A stretch of 64,000 nucleotides of DNA from assembly GCA_027391075.1 (NCBI GenBank), contig DAHYHI010000092.1:1-64000 (forward strand), in the 5' to 3' direction. A program made the translations under genes and the position numbers. This stretch comes from JAJZAM01 sp027391075. Lineage in GTDB: Bacteria; Actinomycetota; Acidimicrobiia; Acidimicrobiales; Palsa-688. Under the pieces are notes generated by a model that saw nothing but the letters and a program-made list of their open reading frames with translations, had not been told where the DNA came from and made no database searches. Of the stretch, positions 1-7,281 are shown one piece after another (position 1 is the first letter of the stretch; each line of letters starts with the position of its first letter).

Positions 1-349
<349 letters not shown>

Positions 350-726
350 ATCCACTCGCAACTTGCGCTGCAAGCAAACCAGAGAGCCGAGCGGGACCTG
401 GCAGATCCCGCCCAACTGGCACAAGACGGATTTGTTGTCCGTCTAATGCTGAATTGTGGTTGACATCTTCCGTAGGCACTCGCCGTAGGAGCCGGACGAA
501 ATCCGACCTACAAGGCAAGCACCAGGCGGAGATGCCCGCACTAGCTTTTGTTTTCCTCTGTTCCGTTTTCAAGGAGCACTGCCCGGGCACACAGTCATAA
601 GACCGGAGGTGCTCGGTTTCGCTACCAGCATCTTGCTGGACCGTATCGGTAGCGGGCCAAAAGCTCGCTGTCCTGTCGGCGCTGCTATCTCCTCCAGCTT
701 AGCAGCTGGATTCGAAGCGGCTTCAC
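350..726 (-). other. rrn leader region (no protein gene)
   Basis: This non-coding stretch of about 375 nt lies between the rrn promoter and mature 16S. On the minus strand it holds several hairpins: arms CGCTACC/GGTAGCG near 635-670, and AGACGGA/TCCGTCT near 425-445 close to the 16S end, plausibly part of the processing stalk. A CTTGAAAACGGAACAG motif at 558-573 resembles a segment common in bacterial rrn leaders. I see no tRNA and no credible protein gene. Confidence 0.6.
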
Positions 727-755
727 ACTTTACTCCCCTGCCGGGTTCCTGTCAA
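727..755 (-). promoter_or_regulatory. rrn promoter (sigma70-type)
   Basis: On the minus strand a perfect -35 TTGACA (755-750) and a -10 TAAAGT (732-727) are separated by exactly 17 nt, pointing toward 16S. Transcription would start near 720. This is the best consensus promoter in the window, as expected for an rRNA operon. Confidence 0.8.
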
Positions 756-796
756 GTGACTTGGTTCCGGACTTTCGGGGTTCAGTGGAGCGGGTG

Positions 797-1426
797 TCAC
801 TGTAGCAGGTTCTGACTACGTCGCGGCAAGACAAAGCGCCAAAGCTTGTCATTCGCCTTCGAAATTCCAATCCTAGGCGTCCTGACCAGGGCTAAGTCTA
901 TTGCATGATTTCTTTGACCCTCGTGGAGAGTGACCGGACTTAACGGGTCGCAAAGGTCGGTTCCGTCGTGTGTGCCGTCGATGCCCATCGCTTGTGTCAA
1001 ACGGCCCGGACCTGAGCAAAGGTCTGCGTCCCTGCCTACCCGGCCGTCCTTCCAACGCCCGCGTCTCATCACCTCGACACCACCACGGGGTAGGAGAGCA
1101 CGGATTAGCACGGCTCCCGCTTCACCCTCGTCGCCGGTCACCACGTTGGCACACCAGTGGACGCCGTAGCTCCTATAGACATACAACAGCCCGGCCCTCC
1201 CGAACATCGTCGCGTTCCGAGCGGTCCTGCCACGATAGGCGTGCGAAGCGGGGTCATCGGCGCCGCCGTAGGCCTCTACCTCGACGACAATCCCGAGCTG
1301 CCCGTCGCCGCCTGCCAGGATGGAGCCGAGCAGGGCCGGGGCAACTACGTCGGCCCTGTCTCGTAGAAGCTGTCTCGAAAAGCTGCGGCCGGCACCTCCG
1401 GACCTAAGCCTCGGAGTGTCCACCAA
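797..1426 (-). CDS. 3-methyladenine DNA glycosylase (AAG/Mpg family)
   Basis: This is a base-excision repair glycosylase that removes 3-methyladenine and related alkylated purines, acting on DNA in the cytoplasm. The protein of about 209 aa matches the usual length of bacterial AAG-type enzymes. It carries the family signatures EVEAY (catalytic Glu region, near residue 50), DPASHAYRG and MFGRAGLLYVYRSYG, plus a GPGRLTQAMGI block near residue 140. It is the last gene of the arginine run and its start overlaps the argH 3' end by about 20 nt. TTG at 1426 or GTG at 1423 are both possible starts. No link to arginine synthesis is implied; it looks like a passenger read through from argH. The rrn promoter lies just beyond its stop. 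Confidence 0.9.
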   Translation of the reverse strand: MVDTPRLRSGGAGRSFSRQLLRDRADVVAPALLGSILAGGDGQLGIVVEVEAYGGADDPASHAYRGRTARNATMFGRAGLLYVYRSYGVHWCANVVTGDEGEAGAVLIRALLPRGGVEVMRRGRWKDGRVGRDADLCSGPGRLTQAMGIDGTHDGTDLCDPLSPVTLHEGQRNHAIDLALVRTPRIGISKANDKLWRFVLPRRSQNLLQ

Positions 1427-2801
1427 GTTCGAGCTCGACCTTGGTGATCAGCTCCTTGAAGCTCTCAATTTGGGCCCGCACAGGGAGCGGTCCGGCACCG
1501 CCGGGGGTCGTGCGCCGCAACACAGCGGTCCCAGGTTCAAGGAGACCGACGGCCTCGCTTCCCAAGGCCGGGTGCGCCTCGACCAGCTCGTCCAACGGCA
1601 CGTGTCGTTGCATCGCGTCCCTCACCAGACCACCGACGATGGCGTGCGCCTCGCGGAAGGGCGTGCCCCCAGCGACGAGCCACTCAGCCAGGTCCACCGC
1701 GCAAGCGAAAGGTGTGTCAGCGGCTTGTCGCATCCTGGCCAGGTTCCAAGTAGCAGTCGCTAGCAGGCCCGTAAGGGCACTCAACCCCCGGTTCGTCTGG
1801 TCCAACGCGTCGAAGAGCGGCTCCTTGTCCTCTTGGAGGTCCCTGTTGTAAGACAGGGGCAGCCCCTTGAGAGTCGCCATGAAACCGGCCAGCTCCCCAA
1901 TAAGCCTCCCCGAGCGACCGCGAGCAAGCTCGGCGATGTCAGGGTTCTTCTTCTGCGGCAGCATCGAGCTGCCCGTAGAATAAGCGTCGTCCAAGGTGAC
2001 AAAACCGAACTCCTCGGATGACCACAGCACAAGTTCTTCGCCGATCCGGGACAGGTGAACGCCGATCAGCGCAAGCGCGAACAACGACTCAGCCACGAAG
2101 TCGCGGTCAGATACAGCGTCGAGCGAGTTGTCGAAGCGGCGAGCAAAGCCGAGCAGAGCCGCCGTACGGTCAGGATCCAAGGCTAAGGACGACCCGGCGA
2201 GGGCACCAGCCCCGAGGGGGGAAACGTCGACCCTTCGTCGAGCATCCTCTAGTCGCTCGACGTCGCGAGCGAAAGCCCACCCGTGCGCTAGCAGATGGTG
2301 CGAGAGCAGAACAGGCTGGGCTCGCTGCAGGTGCGTGTAGCCCGGCAAGTACGCTTCGCCGGCCTCGATCGCACGCCCTAGCAAGACCTTCTGCAATCCG
2401 ACGAGGTTGCGAGCGACTCGGCGTAGCTCCCGCTTTGTGAACAGGCGGAGGTCGGTGGCAACCTGGTCGTTGCGGCTCCTGCCGGCGTGAAGCTGGGCGC
2501 CAGCCCGGCCAGCCAGCTCGGTGACGCGTCGTTCCACGACGCTGTGGATGTCTTCCTCCCCGGGGTGAAACTCCAGTTTGGAACTCAGCACTTCTTCCCG
2601 CACGTGGTCGAGGGCCGCCTGCATGATCACGCCGTCGGACTCGGCAACGATACCTGCCCCTACCAGCCCTGCGACGTGTGCTTTGGAACCGGCGATGTCG
2701 TCGAGTGCCAGCCTGTTGTCGTAGCCGAGGCTCACGGTGTAATCGAGCAGCGCCTCCGCTGGGTCAGTCGCACCGAAACGACCCTGCCATAGGGTCGCCA
2801 T
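1404..2801 (-). CDS. argH: Argininosuccinate lyase
   Basis: ArgH catalyses the last step of arginine synthesis, splitting argininosuccinate into arginine and fumarate. The 465 aa length is typical. The fumarase/aspartase-superfamily signature GSSMLPQKKNP is present near residue 285, as are SRNDQVATD and the GYTHLQRAQPV block that carries a catalytic His. ATG start; argR ends 36 nt upstream. No argG (argininosuccinate synthase) sits between argR and argH, where many actinobacteria carry it, so argG must lie elsewhere. Confidence 0.97.
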   Translation of the reverse strand: MATLWQGRFGATDPAEALLDYTVSLGYDNRLALDDIAGSKAHVAGLVGAGIVAESDGVIMQAALDHVREEVLSSKLEFHPGEEDIHSVVERRVTELAGRAGAQLHAGRSRNDQVATDLRLFTKRELRRVARNLVGLQKVLLGRAIEAGEAYLPGYTHLQRAQPVLLSHHLLAHGWAFARDVERLEDARRRVDVSPLGAGALAGSSLALDPDRTAALLGFARRFDNSLDAVSDRDFVAESLFALALIGVHLSRIGEELVLWSSEEFGFVTLDDAYSTGSSMLPQKKNPDIAELARGRSGRLIGELAGFMATLKGLPLSYNRDLQEDKEPLFDALDQTNRGLSALTGLLATATWNLARMRQAADTPFACAVDLAEWLVAGGTPFREAHAIVGGLVRDAMQRHVPLDELVEAHPALGSEAVGLLEPGTAVLRRTTPGGAGPLPVRAQIESFKELITKVELELGGHSEA

Positions 2802-2837
2802 CAGCAGCCCAGACCTGCGGTAGCGTTCAACGGCCCA

Positions 2838-3305
2838 TCACAGCCCGGCGAGGCGTGAAATTCGATCGGCAAGAGCGCAACCTCCAGTCTGTTCGTCGGC
2901 AACCACCAGCAACGTGTCATCACCAGCAACAGTACCTACCACTTCGGCAAGTCCCGCCCGGTCCAACGCCGACGCCACCACGTGCGCAGACCCGGGCGGT
3001 GTCCTTACGACCACCAGGTTCGCCGACGAGGTGACCTCCACCACCCAGTCGCCTAGGACTCTCCGCAGGTGCTCCTCAGGAGCTACACGATCTTTAGGTA
3101 GGTCGGGGACGGCGTAGATGGACTCACCTCCGGCCGCTCGAACTTTCACAGCTCCTATCTCCTCTAGATCCCGTGACACCGTCGCCTGTGTAGCCTCGAC
3201 TCCAGCTTCGGCCAGCAGCTCTACGAGCTGACCTTGGCTGGCTACCGCGTGGAGCTCCAAGATCTGCTCGATGCGGTGTTGGCGCGCCGCTCGGGGGAGC
3301 CTCAT
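2838..3305 (-). CDS. argR: Arginine repressor ArgR
   Basis: ArgR is a hexameric, arginine-dependent repressor of arginine biosynthesis. The N-terminal half is a winged helix (QATVSRDLEEIGAVKV, residues about 40-55). The C-terminal half carries the arginine-binding and oligomerisation motif GTVAGDDTLL near residue 124. The protein is 155 aa, standard for the family. A longer in-frame extension exists upstream, but the ATG at 3305 gives the family N-terminus and a 4-nt ATGA overlap with argF. It probably acts on the palindrome upstream of argC, which would make the operon autoregulated. Confidence 0.95.
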   Translation of the reverse strand: MRLPRAARQHRIEQILELHAVASQGQLVELLAEAGVEATQATVSRDLEEIGAVKVRAAGGESIYAVPDLPKDRVAPEEHLRRVLGDWVVEVTSSANLVVVRTPPGSAHVVASALDRAGLAEVVGTVAGDDTLLVVADEQTGGCALADRISRLAGL

Positions 3306-4189
3306 TCGCCGACCACCCACTCGCATATCGCCCGGGCGGCGTGCATACGGTTCTCCGCCTGATCCCAGACTGCGCTCCTCGGACCGTCGATCACAGACGC
3401 TTCGACTTCCATCCCCCGATGCGCAGGGAGGCAGTGCATGAACACCGCTTGGGGCGCAGCGCGCGACATGAGCGCTTCGGTGACGCAAAAACCCCTGAAG
3501 GCCTCGACCCGCTCCGCCTCCTCGCCTTCTTGGCCCATCGACACCCACACGTCGGTGCACACGGCGTCAACTCCGCCCACTGCGCTATAAGGGTCTGTGG
3601 TCACCTCGACGGACACGCCGCGGCTCCTTGCGGCACGCAGGGTGGCCTCGTCGAGCTCGTATCCTCGCGGGCTCGCAACAGCCACGTCCACGCCCACCAT
3701 GGAACAGGCGATCACCAGGCTTCGAGCGACATTGTTGGCGTCACCGACCCACGCTACGCGCCGACCCTTCAAGGTGCCCCAACGCTGTTGCATCGTGAGC
3801 AGATCCGCTACTGCCTGCGAAGGGTGCGAAACCTCGGAGAGAAGGTTTACCACCGGCACGGCATCGACGCTGGCCATTCCCTCCAGCGAGGCGTGCTCGG
3901 CCACTCGAGCGGCCACGATGGCGTGGTAGCGAGCGAGAACGCGGGTCACGTCCTCCACGCTCTCGCGCGTGGCGATGCCGATCTCCTCTCCGCGAATAGC
4001 AACTGGGTGACCGCCAAGGGCGACGACCGCCATCTCGAAGGCGTTACGCGTCCGGTTCGACGGCTTCTCGAAGATCAAGGCTACGCCTCTACCTTCGAGG
4101 ATCCGTGCCGGCCGGCGGTTCGCCGCGGCCGCCAGGACCCCTACCAGGTCCGCCTCAGAAAGGTCGTCTACTTCGAGAAGGTGCCTCAT
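3302..4189 (-). CDS. argF: Ornithine carbamoyltransferase
   Basis: ArgF joins carbamoyl phosphate and ornithine to give citrulline. The protein is 295 aa, slightly short of the usual 300-335. The carbamoyl-phosphate loop reads SNRTR (residues 44-48) where the classic motif is STRTR; the second position is known to vary. The HPSQAVADL and HCLPAHRG motifs (the latter with the ornithine-binding Cys) are both present. It overlaps argD and argR by 4 nt (ATGA) on either side, so translational coupling is likely. Confidence 0.95.
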   Translation of the reverse strand: MRHLLEVDDLSEADLVGVLAAAANRRPARILEGRGVALIFEKPSNRTRNAFEMAVVALGGHPVAIRGEEIGIATRESVEDVTRVLARYHAIVAARVAEHASLEGMASVDAVPVVNLLSEVSHPSQAVADLLTMQQRWGTLKGRRVAWVGDANNVARSLVIACSMVGVDVAVASPRGYELDEATLRAARSRGVSVEVTTDPYSAVGGVDAVCTDVWVSMGQEGEEAERVEAFRGFCVTEALMSRAAPQAVFMHCLPAHRGMEVEASVIDGPRSAVWDQAENRMHAARAICEWVVGE

Positions 4190-5325
4190 CCGAGCACCCG
4201 GGAAAGGATCCCCACGGCCTCGTCGATCTCTGCTTCGCTCACAAGCAGCGACGGAGCCAGGCGCAAAGCACTGGGCGTGACGGCGTTCACAACCAAGCCG
4301 GCGTCGAGCGCTGCGGCCGCTAGCGCCCCGGCTGAACGTCCCTGCTCCAACTCTGCAGCAAGCAGCAGGCCGAGCCCGCGAACTTCTCGCACTCCGTTTA
4401 GCTGTGACAGCTTACTTGACAGATAAGCCCCGGCCGCTTCGGCGCGCTTGGGTGCGTCAACCGACTCCATTACACCGAGCGTCGCCAGCGCAGCCGAGGT
4501 CGCCAAGGGTTGGCCCCCGAAGGTCGAGCCGTGATCGCCGACCACGAAGGCTTCAGCGACGTCCTGTCTCGCCCAGCATGCCCCTATGGGAACCCCGTTT
4601 CCCAACGATTTTGCGACGGTGACCACGTCGGGGGCCACCCCGTATCTTTGGAAGGCGAACCACCGACCTGTTCTAGCGAGACCCGTCTGAACCTCGTCGA
4701 GTATGAGAAGCGCCCCGGCTTCGTCGCAGATTCGACGCACTTCACGCAGATATTGCTCGCCGGCAGGGTTGACGCCACCCTCGCCTTGCACCACCTCGAT
4801 AAGGACGGCACACACAGAGGGGTCCATCGCCTTGCGAAGGTCCTCGGGGTCTTTCCAGGCAACGTGGCGGAACCCTTCCGGCAGCGGCTGGAAGGCTTCG
4901 TGCTTGGAAGGCTGGCCGGTCGCGTGCAGCGTCGCCAACGTCCTGCCGTGGAACGACCCGTAGGCGCTTACCACGACGTGACGGCCCCGCCCTCCGAAGC
5001 GCCGGGCGAGCTTGATGGCTGCTTCGTTGGCTTCTGCCCCGCTGTTGGCGAAGAACACCTGGCCCGGACCGGCGTCTATCAGCCGGTCGAGAACCTCGGA
5101 TAGCTCCCGCTGTGGCAGAGTTCCAAAGAGGTTCGACACGTGTACGAGGGTGCCGGCCTGCTCGCAGACGGCTCTGGTCACCGCCGGATGGCAATGACCG
5201 ATCGACGTGACCGCGAGGCCGCTGAGAAAGTCCAGGTAGCGTTTGCCGCGCTCGTCCCACAGCACGCTACCCGAGCCTTTGACGAAGGTCACCGCCTGTG
5301 GCGGGTAGGTTCCCATCAGGGTCAT
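4186..5325 (-). CDS. argD: Acetylornithine aminotransferase
   Basis: This is a PLP-dependent class III aminotransferase that converts N-acetylglutamate semialdehyde to N-acetylornithine. The 379 aa length is typical. Visible motifs are NSGAEANEAAIKLAR, ILDEVQTGLARTG and TVAKSLGNGVPIGA, the last with the PLP-binding Lys. It sits between argB and argF with 4-nt ATGA overlaps at both ends. Confidence 0.95.
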   Translation of the reverse strand: MTLMGTYPPQAVTFVKGSGSVLWDERGKRYLDFLSGLAVTSIGHCHPAVTRAVCEQAGTLVHVSNLFGTLPQRELSEVLDRLIDAGPGQVFFANSGAEANEAAIKLARRFGGRGRHVVVSAYGSFHGRTLATLHATGQPSKHEAFQPLPEGFRHVAWKDPEDLRKAMDPSVCAVLIEVVQGEGGVNPAGEQYLREVRRICDEAGALLILDEVQTGLARTGRWFAFQRYGVAPDVVTVAKSLGNGVPIGACWARQDVAEAFVVGDHGSTFGGQPLATSAALATLGVMESVDAPKRAEAAGAYLSSKLSQLNGVREVRGLGLLLAAELEQGRSAGALAAAALDAGLVVNAVTPSALRLAPSLLVSEAEIDEAVGILSRVLG

Positions 5326-6200
5326 GAGTCGGTCACCATCGTTCCTATCCCTTCCCTGGTAAAGATCTCCAGGAGTAGCGAGTGCGGTGCGCTTCCGTCG
5401 AGGATGTGCACGTTGCCGACGCCGGCTTGGACTGCTTTCATCGCCGAACGTGCCTTCGGGATCATCCCACCGTCGATATCTCCGCGCTCGATCATTGAAG
5501 CCAGCGTGCTAACAGGCACCGTCGACATGCGTGTTGCAGGATCGTCCCGGTCGGTGCGGATGCCGTCGACGTCGGTTAGATAGACGAGCTTCACGGCGTT
5601 GACTGCGGCGGCGATCGCCCCTGCAGCAGTATCCGCGTTTATGTTGTAGGCCTGTCCGTGCTCGTCGGTGCCGATGGTCGCGACCACCGGTATCAGGTCC
5701 TCTGCCATCAGCCTGTCAAGCAGCTCTGGGCGAACAGAGCTCACCTCGCCGACGAAACCAAATTTGGGATCTTTCGCCTCGGCGGTTATCACCCCGGCGT
5801 CCTCGCCCGACACGCCCACGGCGAGCGGTCCGTGGCGGTTGATCGCTGCGACGATGTCACGGTTCACTTTGCCGACCAGCACCATGCGGGCGATGTCGAG
5901 GGTGTCGGCGTCGGTGACCCGCAGCCCGTCGACAAACTCCGGTACCTTTCCGAGCCGGGCCATGAGCTCCCCGATCTGTGGACCGCCGCCGTGAACCACG
6001 AGCGGTCTCATGCCGACTGAGCGCATCAGTACCACGTCGGTGCAGAACGATTGCAGCGCCTCGTCGTGACCGACGCTTCCGTCGACCCCCAGTGCGTTCC
6101 CGCCATACTTGACTACGACCACTTGGCCCCAAAAGCGCCGGATGTACGGCAGGGCCTCGACGAGGATCTCGGCTTTAGCGGACGCAGATAGGCCGCTCAC
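5322..6200 (-). CDS. argB: Acetylglutamate kinase
   Basis: ArgB phosphorylates N-acetylglutamate, usually the arginine-regulated step. The amino-acid-kinase fold is clear from VVKYGGNAL near residue 30, VVHGGGPQIG near residue 65, and YNINADTAAGAIA and LTDVDGI further on. A longer frame opens upstream, but the GTG at 6200 overlaps the argC stop by 4 nt (GTGA) and yields 292 aa, the normal family length. The classical argC-argJ-argB order lacks argJ here, so acetylation of glutamate must be encoded elsewhere. Confidence 0.94.
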   Translation of the reverse strand: MSGLSASAKAEILVEALPYIRRFWGQVVVVKYGGNALGVDGSVGHDEALQSFCTDVVLMRSVGMRPLVVHGGGPQIGELMARLGKVPEFVDGLRVTDADTLDIARMVLVGKVNRDIVAAINRHGPLAVGVSGEDAGVITAEAKDPKFGFVGEVSSVRPELLDRLMAEDLIPVVATIGTDEHGQAYNINADTAAGAIAAAVNAVKLVYLTDVDGIRTDRDDPATRMSTVPVSTLASMIERGDIDGGMIPKARSAMKAVQAGVGNVHILDGSAPHSLLLEIFTREGIGTMVTDS

Positions 6201-7213
6201 GGATACAGTCCGATCGTCGACAGCCCGCTGCGCTCGTCGATGCCGACGGCGGCGTTGGCGCACTGAACCGCCTGGCCGGCCGCACCCTTGGTGAGATTGT
6301 CGAGGGCGCAAATCGAAATGACCCAACCGGTGCGCTCGTCGCGTCGGGCCGTCAGGTGAGCGGTGTTCGATCCGAGCGTCGCCTTGGTAGAAGGCGACCG
6401 CTCGGACACCACTACGAACGGCTCATCTTTGTAGAAGTCTGCGAGTACGCCGAGAGGGTCGGAGTGCGACGCAGGGCGGGAGTAACAGGTTGCGAGGATC
6501 CCACGGTTCATCGGTGCGAGGTGCGGGGTGAAGATGACCTGGGCTCCGCTGGCTTGTTCGATCTCGGGTGTGTGCCTGTGGTTAACAAGGCCGTACGCGA
6601 CGAAGTCCTCGTCGACTGCGTTGAAGTGGGTGTTGGGCTTGGGCGCGCGCCCCGCTCCAGACACGCCGCTTGCGGCGTCGACGATCACCCCGGACGGGTC
6701 GACCGACCCGCTCCTGACCAACGGAGCTAGCGCGAGAGCCGCCGCTGTCACGTAGCAGCCCGCAGCTGCTATCAAAGACGCTCCAGCAAGCTGCTCACGG
6801 TACAGCTCCGGGAGGCCGTAGACCGCTTCGGAGAGAAGCTCGGGACATGCATGCTCGTGGTTGTACCAAAGCGGGTAGAGGGCCGGATCGCGGAGGCGGA
6901 AGTCGGCAGCCAGATCCACGATGACACCCACCTTGGAGCGCAGCCGCGGCACGAGGTTTTGGGAGACCCCGTGGCCCATCGCCAAGAAGACGACGTCGAG
7001 CCCATCGGCCTTTTCGGGGTCGGCTTCGACGAAGACGTCGTCGGGGTACGCAACAGCAAGGTTGGGATAAAGCGAAGCGACGGGAGTTCCAGCCTGGCTG
7101 TCACCGCTGAGCATCACGACCTCGAAGCTGGGGTGCCCGGCGAGAATCCTCAGAAGCTCGGCGCCGGCGAAGCCTGACGCACCGAACACTCCCACTGACC
7201 GCCTGGAAACCAT
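6197..7213 (-). CDS. argC: N-acetyl-gamma-glutamyl-phosphate reductase
   Basis: ArgC reduces N-acetylglutamyl phosphate to the semialdehyde with NADPH. The Rossmann loop GASGFAGAELLR is at the N-terminus, the catalytic Cys is in AAGCYVTAAALAL, and a HRHTPEIEQ block follows. I place the start at ATG 7213 (338 aa). A -10-like TATAGT ends only 6 nt upstream, so the mRNA would be leaderless. The GTG at 7228 lies inside the operator and is unlikely. This is the first gene of the arginine operon. Confidence 0.93.
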   Translation of the reverse strand: MVSRRSVGVFGASGFAGAELLRILAGHPSFEVVMLSGDSQAGTPVASLYPNLAVAYPDDVFVEADPEKADGLDVVFLAMGHGVSQNLVPRLRSKVGVIVDLAADFRLRDPALYPLWYNHEHACPELLSEAVYGLPELYREQLAGASLIAAAGCYVTAAALALAPLVRSGSVDPSGVIVDAASGVSGAGRAPKPNTHFNAVDEDFVAYGLVNHRHTPEIEQASGAQVIFTPHLAPMNRGILATCYSRPASHSDPLGVLADFYKDEPFVVVSERSPSTKATLGSNTAHLTARRDERTGWVISICALDNLTKGAAGQAVQCANAAVGIDERSGLSTIGLYP

Positions 7214-7219
7214 TGCAGT

Positions 7220-7241
7220 ACTATACACAACTCTGCATAGT
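7220..7241. promoter_or_regulatory. Putative ArgR operator over the argC promoter
   Basis: This is a 22-bp inverted repeat with 8-bp arms: ACTATGCA and TGTATAGT on the minus strand, with 6-nt spacing and one mismatch. Size and half-sites are ARG-box-like. The right arm contains the -10-like TATAGT (7225-7220), and argC begins 6 nt later. Bound ArgR would cover the -10 and the predicted transcription/translation start. No convincing -35 is visible. Confidence 0.55.
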
Positions 7242-7281
7242 CATGCGGCCTGTTTGGCCGCGCGGCTCTAGCAGTGGGTCG

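Noticed and set aside
3341..4426. 361-codon plus-strand frame
   Set aside because: It is antisense to argF/argD; composition follows the third-position GC of those genes and no family is recognisable.
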